Below are positions 52,640 to 63,317 of a stretch of DNA of 64,000 nt, piece after piece. The stretch comes from an uncultured Pseudomonadales bacterium (GTDB lineage Bacteria; Pseudomonadota; Gammaproteobacteria; Pseudomonadales; Pseudohongiellaceae). The DNA lies in NCBI GenBank assembly GCA_943789335.1, contig CALSTS010000004.1:62001-126000 (forward strand), read 5' to 3'. The notes under the pieces were generated by a model. It had not been told where the DNA came from, made no database searches, and saw only the letters and a list, made by a program, of their open reading frames with translations. Made by a program: the position numbers and the translations under genes. Position 1 is the stretch's first letter; each line of letters opens with the position of its first letter.

Positions 52640-53644
52640 ATGCTAAAACCTATTCCCCTCCACAATCAAAGCAGTTGGCAAGATTGTTTATCCGATCTTA
52701 TTACTGATCCATTGGAACTGCTTGAATTAGTAGGCATCCAACCCGAGCAATTAGATTTAAGTATGGATGTTTTACGAGAATTCCCGCTCAGGGTGCCTCG
52801 AAGTTTTGTTAATCGTATGCAGCAGGGGAATCCACAAGATCCTCTTTTATTGCAGGTTCTACCACAGAAAAAAGAATTAACGAATTATCCTGGCTTTATC
52901 TCTGATCCCTTAGCAGAACAACAATTTAATCCCAAACCAGGCATATTGCATAAATATGCCGGTAGAGTGCTGCTTATGCCAACGAGCAGTTGTGCAATTC
53001 ATTGTCGCTATTGTTTTCGTCGGCATTTTCCTTATTCAGAAAATCGGCCCAACAAAAAACAATGGCTAGAAAGTCTTCAGTACATCCTTGCAGACCCTTC
53101 AATTACTGAGGTCATCTTGAGCGGCGGCGACCCGCTGGCAATTTCTGATAAACATCTAGAATGGCTATTGGAGCATTTGGCGGCAATTCCCCATCTACAA
53201 CGGGTCAGAATTCATACTAGATTTCCTGTAGTTATTCCTCAGCGCATAAACCAAAACTTCTGCGACCTCTTAGCTCACTATCAACTTAGATTCGTTGTGG
53301 TCCTTCATGCTAATCACGCCCAAGAACTGAATGATGAAGTCAAGAATGCTTGCAAGATACTAAAAGAATCTGGCGTTGATTTATTCAACCAAAGTGTTTT
53401 GCTAAAGGATATTAATGACAATGCTCAAGCGCTGGTTGATTTAAGTGAACGTTTATTTACTTGCGGAGTTACCCCTTACTATTTACACCTACTAGATAAG
53501 GTTAAAGGCAGCGGTCACTTCAATGTTGGTATGCCGATTGCAAAAAACTTAATGACTGAGCTTAGGGCACTTCTCCCTGGCTATTTAGTTCCAACATTAG
53601 TTCAAGAGCAAGTAGCAGCAACTAATAAAACACCAGTTCTATAA
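52640..53644 (+). CDS. epmB: L-lysine 2,3-aminomutase (EF-P beta-lysylation protein)
   Basis: 334-residue radical SAM enzyme with the CxxxCxxC cluster motif at Cys118, Cys122, Cys125 (CAIHCRYCFRRHFPY) and SGGDPLAI downstream. It converts lysine to (R)-beta-lysine for EF-P. Short length and context distinguish it from catabolic lysine aminomutases of about 415 residues. Confidence 0.95.
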   Translation: MLKPIPLHNQSSWQDCLSDLITDPLELLELVGIQPEQLDLSMDVLREFPLRVPRSFVNRMQQGNPQDPLLLQVLPQKKELTNYPGFISDPLAEQQFNPKPGILHKYAGRVLLMPTSSCAIHCRYCFRRHFPYSENRPNKKQWLESLQYILADPSITEVILSGGDPLAISDKHLEWLLEHLAAIPHLQRVRIHTRFPVVIPQRINQNFCDLLAHYQLRFVVVLHANHAQELNDEVKNACKILKESGVDLFNQSVLLKDINDNAQALVDLSERLFTCGVTPYYLHLLDKVKGSGHFNVGMPIAKNLMTELRALLPGYLVPTLVQEQVAATNKTPVL

Positions 53645-53718
53645 ATAAAAATCGTCTAAAACCCCCATACTGAACTACAATGAATTAAATTTAGATGCTA
53701 AAAAACTTGTCGTGAGCT

Positions 53719-55806
53719 ATGGATAGCCTAGAACTCGTAAGAATATTAATTCTTTCAAACCAAATTCATGCAATTAATAAATTACTCAGCATTTTACGTA
53801 ATGAAGGTGTTGAGCTAAAGGCTCAGGTCGCGAGTAATAATATTGAACTCAATACACAAATTAAATTTCAAAACTGGGATTGAATCCTTTACTGTGAAGA
53901 CTCTCCACTATCAATCGATATCTTAGCAGAAACATTAAAAAATCAAGGAATAGAGCTGCCAATAATTTTTCTTGCAGATATAAATTCACAATTTAAAACA
54001 GCAGAACTATTTAGTATTGGTATAAATGACTGCCTACCTGTCAACGAGAAAAGTAAAATAGTCACTTCAATTAAGCGAGAAATTGGATTTCAACGACTTA
54101 AACTAAGTTATCGGCTACTAAAATTTGAGTTTAAAGAACTAGAAAAACGCCATCAAGCGATTATGGATGCTTCAATTTTCCCTCTTGCCTACATACAAGA
54201 AGGAATGCATCTATATTGCAATGAAAGTTATGCTCAGATATTTTCTACCTCCAGCCCTCATACAATGATACAGAGCCCTTTACTTGATCTTTTTGAAGGA
54301 GAAAGCAGAGAACAATTAAAAAAAGCTCTAAGTAAAAATATCGAAAGCGAATTTAAACTGATTGTAAAGTCGAACAATAAGCAGCAAGAAGCTGTTCAAG
54401 CCCAGCGAGAGCTGGTTCTCAGTTTCACCCCCGTAAGCTTTAATGGACAAGCTTGTTTACAATTAATTACAAAACCGGCAAACGGAAATCCTGCATACTC
54501 CGATCAAGTTAATACCGCCAATACTCAAGATTTATTAACGCGACTTTATAATAAAAACTTTTTCAATGAAAAAATTGAATTGGCAGTTAGCAAAGCGATC
54601 AAACAGCAGCAATATTCATCTCTTTTGATAATTCAACTAAATGAGTTTCTTGATATCAAATCAACTATTGGGCTTAACAAAGCTAATCAAGTGTTAAATG
54701 ACGTTGCCGAATTTCTGAAAAAATCCATTCAAAAGATGTTTACTGCAGCTCGCCTTGATGATTATGAGTTTGGCTTATTGATAGATAATTGTAAGCTTGC
54801 CGAGTCAATTGAACTTGCAAGCTTTATAAAAAGTAAAATAAACAATCACATAACCACCGCAGCTTTACCAAGTATGCAATTAAGCTGCTCAATTGGAGTG
54901 GCTGTTATAAATGAGAATGCGCTTGATGCAAAAGATCTCGTTGCTAAAGCGCGGGTTAACCTGCATAAAAAATTGCCAGATATAAATAGCATTCGAGCTG
55001 GGGACGTACAAAATCAAGATTTTGATGCCTTGACCGCTTATATCAATCTAGCAATTAAAGTAAAACGCTTTAAATTACTTTTCCAACCTATTCTTGGTTT
55101 GAAAGGTGAAAGTTTCCAAGACTATGAAGTATTAAGCCGTATGCTCGATAGTGAAGGGAATGACATGCTGCCTTCTGAGTTTCTTCCTTTGGCGGATCTC
55201 AGCGGCTCAGGAGAGGAATTAGACAAGGCCATCGTTGATCTGGCTCTTATTGCGCTAGAGAAAGCTGCTAATGAAAACATACGCATTGCTATTAGTCTTA
55301 CTAGCAATACTTTGCATAGCAAAACCTTCTTGCCATGGTTACGTGAAACTTTGCTATCCGCTACTATTTCGGCCGATAGCATATTATTTCAGATTAGTGA
55401 AACTCAAATTTGTAATAATCTAGAATACTGTACTAAATTTAGCGATGGGCTGCGTGCGCTAGGTCTATGCTGCATAGTTTTTCATTATGGATGCGTAGTG
55501 CAACCGGAAAATTATCTTGATGATATTAAGCCAGTATACGTTAAACTAGATAAAAGCTTGGTGCGCGATATTGGCATTAGCTATTATCAACATAATGACT
55601 TGAAAAACTTATTTGCCGATTTGCATAACAAACATTTTAAAGTAGCAGTACCGCAAGTTGAAGATTCTTCAGTCTTGCCTCTTTTATGGAAACTTGATGC
55701 AGATTTTATACAAGGGTATTACTTAGAAAGACCACGACAGACCATGGATTATAAGTTTATTCAAAATTATGAAATCACCTTAGGTGCTCAAATACACAAT
55801 CAATAG
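53719..55806 (+). pseudogene. fimX: fimX homologue (c-di-GMP receptor) interrupted by an in-frame TGA
   Basis: From ATG 53719 the frame runs 695 codons to 55806 with a single TGA at codon 55 (53881-53883). Domains in full-length numbering: REC-like (about 5-125), PAS-like (about 140-250), degenerate GGDEF (DDYEF at 347-351) and degenerate EAL (EVL at 470-472, preceded by FQPILGLKG). Length, domain order, the EVL variant and position match Pseudomonas FimX (about 691 residues), which binds c-di-GMP and controls type IV pili. Around the stop the text is QNWD-stop-ILYC, where I recall FimX having WDLLIC, so TTA to TGA would explain it. Without readthrough, the first in-frame start is ATG 54163 (547 residues, no REC domain). 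Confidence 0.78.
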
Positions 55807-55824
55807 CTACGAAATTGATTTTCT

Positions 55825-57174
55825 ATGCCTTTACCATTATTACAACAATTGGCCCTTAAATATAAAGTTGCTTTATGTTTTTGCGGCATTCTCATTCTGG
55901 CTTTAAGCACACTATGGCTGCTTACTGAGAATAACATTAAGTCTAATCTACAGCTGCAAGCAGATGAGTTGGGTGCAACTCTGGCAGAACAAACAGCAGA
56001 CTCTGTAATAGAGTTAGTCTTAGCAAATGATTTACTAGGTTTAAATGTTGTTATTAGTCAATTAACAACCAACAATAGTATCAACCAGGTAACTGTATTT
56101 GATGTCGATAATAATATTATAGCGCGTTCTGGAGACAGCTCGACAAACAGTCTTTTCAACTCCAATTACAGTGCAGATATTGCACTTCAGAATGCGATTG
56201 CTGGTTCCGTAATGTTAGAGTTGAATTCAAGCAGCCTGAGCGACAATATTGATAATATTTCTATCTACTTTTGGGGAACATTAGCCTTTGGTCTCATGTT
56301 GACAATCACAACCGCTTTAGGCCTTTCCTCTCATATTACTCAACCTTTAGAGGGCTTAATAAAAGCGTTAAAAGATCCTGATGAAAGCTCAATAGGAGTT
56401 GATGAAAACAGACAAGATGAAATCACAGAAATACAAAAAGCCTGTAAAGAATTACTAGAAAAATATCAGGAAAGTCGTTCCCATCAATTAAGTTTATCTG
56501 GCTTGAGCAACGCTGACACAGCCACTAAACCATCCAGCAAAATTATGGCAAGCTTACTTGTTGTGAAAGTTGTTAATGTCAATACTGCCATAGAGTTATT
56601 ACACCCTAGTACTCTATCAAAATTATTAAATGAATATAATTTCTATCTTAAACAGGCGGCTAAGCTATATGGCGGATCACTACAGCGCTTTACCGGTGAT
56701 TCCGCTTTGGTGTCTTTTGATTCAATCAGTTGTAGTGACCAACATAGCTTTAATGCCGTTTGCTGTGCGCAATTGTTTTTAAAGCTTATGAGCAAAATTA
56801 GTCACTCGCATCATGCTAAAAAGGCTCAGGCATTACAGTTTAAGTTAGCTATCCATAGTGGCGAAATTTTTATATCAGTTGATACTAATAACAATAACAG
56901 CCAAGCACTATTAGGAAAATCACTTGAAACTAGTTTCTTTCTTTGCAAACAAAGCCAGCCTGGCCAACTTTTGATCAGTGAGGCCACTTATACACAGGCA
57001 GGTGCTGCAGAACGGCTTCATTCCTCTGGCAGTTTTGAAATTACGATGCCCACTGATAACATGTCATTTATGGCTTATCTACTAAATCCAGAAATGGGTT
57101 CATATTCAGAGTTGATACAGAAGCAGTCTCAACACATACTCCGAAATATTAATGACGATGTATCTCAACAATGA
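55825..57174 (+). CDS. Smp/AhpA-like membrane sensor with degenerate class III cyclase domain
   Basis: 449 residues. N-terminal membrane helix (about 15-33), a ~105-residue periplasmic segment, second helix (about 148-170), a HAMP-like linker, then a class III nucleotide-cyclase homology domain (about 240-410) with GGSLQRFTGDSALVSF and FKLAIHSGEIFIS. The first metal-binding aspartate of active cyclases appears replaced (LLVVKVVNVNTA), so it probably senses or regulates rather than making cAMP. The N-terminal half resembles the Smp/AhpA-type protein I recall near fimX-serB in Pseudomonas. It starts 18 bp after fimX and overlaps the next gene by ATGA. Confidence 0.7.
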   Translation: MPLPLLQQLALKYKVALCFCGILILALSTLWLLTENNIKSNLQLQADELGATLAEQTADSVIELVLANDLLGLNVVISQLTTNNSINQVTVFDVDNNIIARSGDSSTNSLFNSNYSADIALQNAIAGSVMLELNSSSLSDNIDNISIYFWGTLAFGLMLTITTALGLSSHITQPLEGLIKALKDPDESSIGVDENRQDEITEIQKACKELLEKYQESRSHQLSLSGLSNADTATKPSSKIMASLLVVKVVNVNTAIELLHPSTLSKLLNEYNFYLKQAAKLYGGSLQRFTGDSALVSFDSISCSDQHSFNAVCCAQLFLKLMSKISHSHHAKKAQALQFKLAIHSGEIFISVDTNNNNSQALLGKSLETSFFLCKQSQPGQLLISEATYTQAGAAERLHSSGSFEITMPTDNMSFMAYLLNPEMGSYSELIQKQSQHILRNINDDVSQQ

Positions 57175-58226
57175 CAGATGACACTTTCAGCGTAGGTCAC
57201 CCGTTTTATTTCCCAACTCAAGTAATTTTACTTGATGATGACCCAGACTTTTTAGAAGGCGTGAGCCTAATGCTTAATAAATGTTTAAGCTTCAAAATTT
57301 TTCAATCTGCTCAACAAGCTCTAGAATATGTAAATAATGCTCATAAAAATGTACATATCCAGGAAAGATGTTATTCAAATTATAAAACTGGTCCATTAGA
57401 ATCAGACTCATTAACTCATATAGATATAGATAAATTACACTTAGAGGTTCTTAACGGATCTCGTTTCCAAACTGCCTCTACTGTGATTGTTGATTATTCC
57501 ATGCCTGAAATGAACGGCCTTGAATTTTTATTGCAGCTGAACAATCCTTTTATCAAAAAAGTATTATTAGCTGGCCAGGTAGATAAGGAGCTTGTTATTA
57601 AAGCTTTTAACAATCAGCTAATTGATCAATTTATAGACAAACATGATCCTAAATTACGATTGAAATTAAATAGTGTTATTGAGTCATTTCAAGATCAGTA
57701 TTTCAAAAGCAGTTTTAAGTTAATAAGCGACCCTATTATCGCTAACAATCGAGATGGCTTTTTGGTGGACAAGCCGTTTCAAGACTTTTTTTCTAGCTTT
57801 AGAAAAAAATACAATTATGTTGAATATTATATGATTGACACTCCAACAACTGGATTTTTAGTTATTGACGATAAAGGCAAGGCCAGCAATTTGCTAATCT
57901 ATACTGAAGAAGTTTTGTCTGCGCATATTGCCACTCTTAAAGAACTTAATGCTCCAAGTGCATTAATTCAGAGCGTAACCGCTAAAGAATTACTGCCTGG
58001 TTTTTCTTTAGATGATTCTTTAGCTAAAGAGAACCTTATAAAAAACCAAGATAAAATTAATGACTGGGGAACTCACTATCACCCAGCCATTCATTTCAGG
58101 AATAACTTTAATTATTTTTTGACACTGACGCCGGCAGATCAATTAGCAAATTCGGAAACTAAATTAATCACTACATACTCAGATTTTTTAGAGGACAACT
58201 TAACAAAAAGTGAAATATTGCACTAA
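57171..58226 (+). CDS. Response regulator with receiver domain and unknown output domain
   Basis: 351 residues. Receiver domain: acidic pair LLDDDPD (about 20-26), phospho-acceptor Asp108 in VDYSMPEMNG and a Lys near 157. A ~45-residue insertion (about 60-102) separates the second helix from the phospho-acceptor strand, unusual for REC domains. The C-terminal ~190 residues match no output domain I recognise and have no helix-turn-helix. No histidine kinase is adjacent. The ATGA overlap with the cyclase-like gene makes fimX, sensor and this gene one signalling operon. Confidence 0.75.
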   Translation: MTDDTFSVGHPFYFPTQVILLDDDPDFLEGVSLMLNKCLSFKIFQSAQQALEYVNNAHKNVHIQERCYSNYKTGPLESDSLTHIDIDKLHLEVLNGSRFQTASTVIVDYSMPEMNGLEFLLQLNNPFIKKVLLAGQVDKELVIKAFNNQLIDQFIDKHDPKLRLKLNSVIESFQDQYFKSSFKLISDPIIANNRDGFLVDKPFQDFFSSFRKKYNYVEYYMIDTPTTGFLVIDDKGKASNLLIYTEEVLSAHIATLKELNAPSALIQSVTAKELLPGFSLDDSLAKENLIKNQDKINDWGTHYHPAIHFRNNFNYFLTLTPADQLANSETKLITTYSDFLEDNLTKSEILH

Positions 58227-59024
58227 TATTAAAGATATAGAATTAATCTACTAACTAATAAAAGATACAACTTAGTTTACTAAAAAACTAATTTTATTTC
58301 TGGCGGGTTAATTTGAAATTCACTGTACTCGCCTACTATAGATTCATTTTTAATTTTTTCATCAAAGCTTTTTATTGTTCGCTTACATCAGTTAAAGCCA
58401 GCATCGGTTTTTCTTTCATTAGCAGAATAGAAACCGTTAAATATTTTATCAATTACCTCTTAATCTCTCCTTTGCAGCTATTTCTATAGTAAATTAGATT
58501 ATATTTACCATAGAATTTTTTTTCAACTTCAACTCTCCCTAAGTCGAGAGAAATAACGATATCACTTTTTTAAACTAAGCGAATTTAATACAGAGTTTTA
58601 ATAAATTAGAAATTGCAGTAATTAAAAGAAAGCATTAATTGATATCTAGATAATTGAAAGCAATTAAATAGCTAGTGATAATAATTATAGAAGTTATAAC
58701 ATTTTATTATTTATAATGTTGGCAACATTTATGCAGTCATTTTTTGTAATTACATAAGCAAAGCATAAAGACGAAAATATGCTCCTCTTTTTTTTGTGCT
58801 ATTACTATACCCTCTTGGATACAATTTGATGCGTTGATTTTAAGCCATGAAAGACCTGACATAAAAGAAAATATAGAAACAGCAATAGCCATTTTAAATT
58901 AAGTCTTGTATTTTAAGTCTTTACCACCACAACCTCTTGCAGTCACCACTAGTTGTTTATTAGTTAAATAAACCTATACACCGACTCAACTTTTTTAGGT
59001 CTGCTCCTTTCCAAAAAAAATTAA
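58227..59024. other. Long AT-rich intergenic region with possible gene remnants
   Basis: About 800 bp where Pseudomonas would have serB and other genes. On the minus strand, 58280-58460 has a coding-like frame interrupted by one TGA (ending EYSEFQINPPEIKLVF). On the plus strand, 58750-58905 has an open frame without an ATG, ending SHERPDIKENIETAIAILN. Both may be decayed fragments or chance. A 15-bp dyad AATGTTG-G-CAACATT lies at 58715-58729. No intact gene seen. Confidence 0.4.
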
Positions 59025-61277
59025 CTAATCCTGTATTTGGACCTTATCTACTTTTTGGAAACCTCTAGGTAGTTTATTACCGCGCCGACCTCTTTCTCCG
59101 CGGTAATGCTCAAGGTCATTCATCCCTAAGCTTATATGGCGCTTACCAGAATATATCACAAGGCGCTGACCTTGCACTATAACAGCAATCGCAACAACAA
59201 ATTCTATTCTTTCAGCTACTCTGGCTGAAGGAATATTAATTATTTTATTGCCTTTACCTTTGGATAACTCCGGTAAATCTTTCAGTTTAAACATCAGCAT
59301 CCGGCCTTCATTGCTGATACTTACAACTTCACTTTCACCAATATCTTGGATTGGTGCCGGGGCTAACACTTTACCTCCTTTAGGAACTTTTAAAACTGCT
59401 TTGCCAGCACGATTTTTACTTAAAAAATTCTCCATTTTTGTAATAAACCCATAGCCAGCATCACTTGCTATTAAATAATGGACGGAGGTATCGCCAATCA
59501 TTAGCCCTTCAAAGGTTGCGCCTGAGGGAGGATTAACTCTACCTGTTAAAGGCTCACCCTGCCCACGAGCAGAAGGCAAGGTGTGGACTGGAACAGTGTA
59601 TGACCGCCCTGTTGAATCTAGAAATACTGCACTTTGATTACTCTTGCCTTTAGCAGCAAGTTTTAATTTATCGCCTGATTTAAAAGTGAGGCTTGCAGGA
59701 TCTAAATCATGTCCCTTGGCCGCTCTTACCCAGCCCGCTTCGGAAAGCACTATTGTTATCGGGTCGGCACCAATTAATTCAGTTTCGCTAAAGGCCTGCG
59801 CCTCTTCTCTTATTACTAGCTCTGAGCGGCGCTCATCCCCAAAATTTTCAGCATCTTCTTTAATTTCATTTTTTACTAATGTTTTTAATCTTGCCTTGGA
59901 ATCCAAAGTGAGTTCCAAGCCTTGTCTTTCATCAGCCAATTCTTTTTGCTCGGTCTTAATTTTCATTTCCTCAAGCTTGGCTAGGTTTCGTAGCTTAAGT
60001 TCGAGGATAGCTTCAGCTTGGATATCACTTATTTTAAATCGCTTCATTAGTACTGGTTTCGGTTTATCTTCAGTACGAATAATTTCTATAACTTCATCAA
60101 TATTTAGAAAAGCAATAAGTAAAGCATCTAGGATATGCATCCTCGCTGTGATTTTTTCAAGACGATATCTTAATCTGCGAGTAACTGTGGCAATACGAAA
60201 AGCTAGCCACTCTTTTATCAAAATATTTAATGCTTTTACTTGTGGGCGGCCATCAATACCAATCATATTGAAATTTACCCGATAACTTTTTTCCAAGTCT
60301 GTTGTAGAAAATAAATGTGCCATTACGCTATCTACATCCACACGGTTTGAACGGGGCTCAATAACTATTCTGGTTGGATTCTCGTGATCTGATTCATCGC
60401 GCAAATCGACAATCATCGGCAATTTTTTCTTTTGCATTTGTGCAGCAATTTGCTCAAGCACTTTGCTACCAGAAACCTGATAAGGAATAGCAGTGATAAC
60501 AATGTCCCCATTTTCTTTCTGATATACCGCACGGCACTTAACCATGCCTTTGCCAGTCTCGTATAATTCTTGAATATCTGCCTTTGGAGTAATAATTTCA
60601 GCACTAGTCGGGAAGTCCGGTCCCTGAATTATTTTGCAAAGCTCTGCAGTACTCGCCTTCGGGTTATCCAACATATGGATACAGGCTTCGGCAACCTCTT
60701 TAAGATTATGTGGAGGTATATCAGTAGCCATGCCCACGGCTATACCACTGCCGCCATTTAATAATACGTTAGGCAAGCGTGCTGGCAGTATTACCGGCTC
60801 TTCCAACTCACCATCAAAATTTAATTTCCAATCAACGGTGTCCTGGCCGAGTTCAGCCAGCAATACTTCCGCATAGCGCTGTAAACGAGATTCGGTATAT
60901 CGCATAGCAGCAAATGATTTCGGATCATCTGCTGAACCCCAGTTCCCCTGTCCATCTACGATTGGATAGCGATAAGCAAAAGGCTGTGCCATCAGCACCA
61001 TAGCTTCATAACAAGCAGAGTCGCCATGTGGATGAAATTTACCAATGACATCGCCAATTGTTCGTGCTGATTTTTTAAATTTTGCACTGGCTTTTAAGCC
61101 TAATTCCGACATCGCATAAACAATTCTTCGCTGTACCGGCTTTAAGCCATCACCAATATGCGGCAAAGCCCTGTCATTAATGACATACATGGAATAGTTC
61201 AAATAGGACTGTTCCACAAAATCACGGAGTGCGACTTGTTCCATCCCTTCTTCATTTAAGGTGATCATATCGGTCAT
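59025..61277 (-). CDS. parC: DNA topoisomerase IV subunit A
   Basis: 750 residues. The breakage-reunion domain has [14 protein letters not shown] (quinolone-determining region with the wild-type Ser) and active-site Tyr in [12 protein letters not shown] shorter beta-propeller C-terminal domain than GyrA, with [19 protein letters not shown], follows. Decatenates daughter chromosomes together with ParE. Located 53 bp downstream of parE on the same strand. Confidence 0.97.
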   Translation of the reverse strand: MTDMITLNEEGMEQVALRDFVEQSYLNYSMYVINDRALPHIGDGLKPVQRRIVYAMSELGLKASAKFKKSARTIGDVIGKFHPHGDSACYEAMVLMAQPFAYRYPIVDGQGNWGSADDPKSFAAMRYTESRLQRYAEVLLAELGQDTVDWKLNFDGELEEPVILPARLPNVLLNGGSGIAVGMATDIPPHNLKEVAEACIHMLDNPKASTAELCKIIQGPDFPTSAEIITPKADIQELYETGKGMVKCRAVYQKENGDIVITAIPYQVSGSKVLEQIAAQMQKKKLPMIVDLRDESDHENPTRIVIEPRSNRVDVDSVMAHLFSTTDLEKSYRVNFNMIGIDGRPQVKALNILIKEWLAFRIATVTRRLRYRLEKITARMHILDALLIAFLNIDEVIEIIRTEDKPKPVLMKRFKISDIQAEAILELKLRNLAKLEEMKIKTEQKELADERQGLELTLDSKARLKTLVKNEIKEDAENFGDERRSELVIREEAQAFSETELIGADPITIVLSEAGWVRAAKGHDLDPASLTFKSGDKLKLAAKGKSNQSAVFLDSTGRSYTVPVHTLPSARGQGEPLTGRVNPPSGATFEGLMIGDTSVHYLIASDAGYGFITKMENFLSKNRAGKAVLKVPKGGKVLAPAPIQDIGESEVVSISNEGRMLMFKLKDLPELSKGKGNKIINIPSARVAERIEFVVAIAVIVQGQRLVIYSGKRHISLGMNDLEHYRGERGRRGNKLPRGFQKVDKVQIQD

Positions 61278-61330
61278 ATCTGTGCTCTTACCTAGTCTTT
61301 TCTCGATTCAATTTAAGTTTTATGGATATT

Positions 61331-63229
61331 TTAAAAGTCCGCTTGGTTGCCATTTTTCTCTAACCAGCTCTTCCTATCAGCAGCACGTTTTTTGGCTAAC
61401 AACATATCTAACATTTCTTGAGTTTTGCTAAATTCATCAATGTTTAATTGCACCAAACGCCGAGTATCTTTATCCATAGTGGTTTCTCGAAGCTGTAAAG
61501 GGTTCATTTCCCCTAAGCCTTTAAAACGCTGAACATTTACTTTGCCTTTTTTCTTTTCAGCTACCAGCCTATCGAGAATTCCTTGTTTTTCATCATCGTC
61601 TAAAGCGTAAAAAACATCTTTACCAATATCAATTCGGTAAAGTGGCGGCATGGCAACGTAAACATGACCCGCTTCTACTAACACTCTGAAATGCTGGACA
61701 AATAGCGCGCAAAGAAGTGTCGCGATATGTAATCCATCTGAATCCGCATCAGCTAATACGCAAATCTTGCCATAACGCAAACCTGATAAATCAGTTGAGG
61801 CTGGATCTACTCCAATGGCAACAGCAATATCATGAACTTCCTGTGATGCCAAAATTTCACTCGAATCAACTTCCCAAGTATTTAAAATCTTACCTCGCAA
61901 GGGCATTATCGCTTGAGTTTGTCTATCTCTGGCTTGCTTTGCTGAGCCTCCGGCTGAATCGCCTTCAACCAGAAATAACTCTCCTGCCAGCACATCCTGG
62001 GTAGAGCAGTCGGCTAATTTACCCGGCAGCGCAGGCCCCTGTGTAATTTTTTTGCGAACAACTTTCTTGCTAGCTTTTAATCTGCTTTGTGCATTTTGAA
62101 TGCACATCTCGGCAATGAGCTCAGCTTCATTAGTATGCTGGTTTAACCAGAGACTTAATTTATCTTTAGCGATGCCAGAAATGAAAACTGCGCATTGTCT
62201 AGAAGATAGTTTTTCTTTGGTCTGACCTGAAAATTGAGGATCTAGCATTTTAGTAGAAAGAATATAGCTGCACTTATCCCAGACATCTTCAGAGCTCAGT
62301 TTTAAACCACGAGGAATAAGATTTCTGAACTCACAAAATTCACGAATCGCTTCCAGCAATCCTGTTCGGAAACCATTGACATGTGTGCCGCCCATAGCCG
62401 TTGGAATTAAATTAACATAGCTTTCAGTAATTAATTCGCCACCTTCAGGTAACCACTGCACTGCCCAATCAACAGCCTCATCGTTACCTTCCATTGTTCC
62501 GGTAAAAGGCTCTGCCGGCAATGTTTCAAAACCGGTTGTTGCCTGTTTCAAGTAGTCAGCCAAGCCATCTTCGAAATACCATTCATTACTTTGTGACTTC
62601 TCGGCGCTAACAGTATTGTCTTCAAAAACTATGCGAAGCCCCGGGCAAAGTACCGCCTTAGCGCGCAATAAATGAATTAATTTAGTGATTGAAACATTTG
62701 GCGAGTCAAAATATTTTGGGTTGGGGTAAAACTTTATAATGGTGCCGGTATTACGTTGCCCTACGCTATCAATGACTTTCAATTCGCTGGCTTTGTCTCC
62801 ATCTTTGAAAAGCATGTGATATAAATTCCCATCACGTTTTACGAACACTTCTAACGACGTTGAGAGGGCATTCACAACTGAAACACCTACACCGTGTAAG
62901 CCACCTGAGTATTTATAATTTTCATTTGAAAATTTACCACCTGCATGTAATCTGGTTAAGATTAATTCAACACCTGGTATTTTTTCTTCAGGATGAATAT
63001 CAACTGGCATACCTCGCCCATCGTCGTTGACCTCGATACTGCCATCCTTGTTCAAAGTTACCGTAATCTCGCGGGCTGAACCGGCTAGCGCCTCGTCAAC
63101 GCTATTATCTAATACCTCTTGGATCAAGTGATTTGGACGAGACGTATCTGTATACATACCAGGCCTTCTCCTAACTGGATCTAGGCCACTTAATACTTCA
63201 ATTGACTCGGAGTTATAATCTTTACTCAT
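61331..63229 (-). CDS. parE: DNA topoisomerase IV subunit B
   Basis: 632-residue GHKL ATPase plus TOPRIM subunit. ATP-binding EVLDNSVDEALAG, DDGRGMP and KYSGGLHGVGVSVVNALS; TOPRIM EGDSAGGSAKQARDR and DADSDGLHI; C-terminal QRFKGLGEMNP. The length (about 630, no 170-residue insert) identifies ParE rather than GyrB. Confidence 0.97.
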   Translation of the reverse strand: MSKDYNSESIEVLSGLDPVRRRPGMYTDTSRPNHLIQEVLDNSVDEALAGSAREITVTLNKDGSIEVNDDGRGMPVDIHPEEKIPGVELILTRLHAGGKFSNENYKYSGGLHGVGVSVVNALSTSLEVFVKRDGNLYHMLFKDGDKASELKVIDSVGQRNTGTIIKFYPNPKYFDSPNVSITKLIHLLRAKAVLCPGLRIVFEDNTVSAEKSQSNEWYFEDGLADYLKQATTGFETLPAEPFTGTMEGNDEAVDWAVQWLPEGGELITESYVNLIPTAMGGTHVNGFRTGLLEAIREFCEFRNLIPRGLKLSSEDVWDKCSYILSTKMLDPQFSGQTKEKLSSRQCAVFISGIAKDKLSLWLNQHTNEAELIAEMCIQNAQSRLKASKKVVRKKITQGPALPGKLADCSTQDVLAGELFLVEGDSAGGSAKQARDRQTQAIMPLRGKILNTWEVDSSEILASQEVHDIAVAIGVDPASTDLSGLRYGKICVLADADSDGLHIATLLCALFVQHFRVLVEAGHVYVAMPPLYRIDIGKDVFYALDDDEKQGILDRLVAEKKKGKVNVQRFKGLGEMNPLQLRETTMDKDTRRLVQLNIDEFSKTQEMLDMLLAKKRAADRKSWLEKNGNQADF

Positions 63230-63317
63230 CTTATTCCTAAAGGATCCCCTTTTTTCTTAATTCTTGTTTCTAAACGCTCGAGCTTATGTTTACCAGCATT
63301 GAACTATGTTTCTATGC

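Noticed and set aside
53881-53883. Selenocysteine recoding of the TGA in fimX
   Set aside because: No SECIS-like hairpin directly after the codon, the domain is not redox active, and homologues as I recall have a leucine at this place.
59644-60285. 213-codon open frame antisense to parC
   Set aside because: Composition mirrors the complement of parC codons (Ser/Ile/Leu-rich) and no motif is visible.
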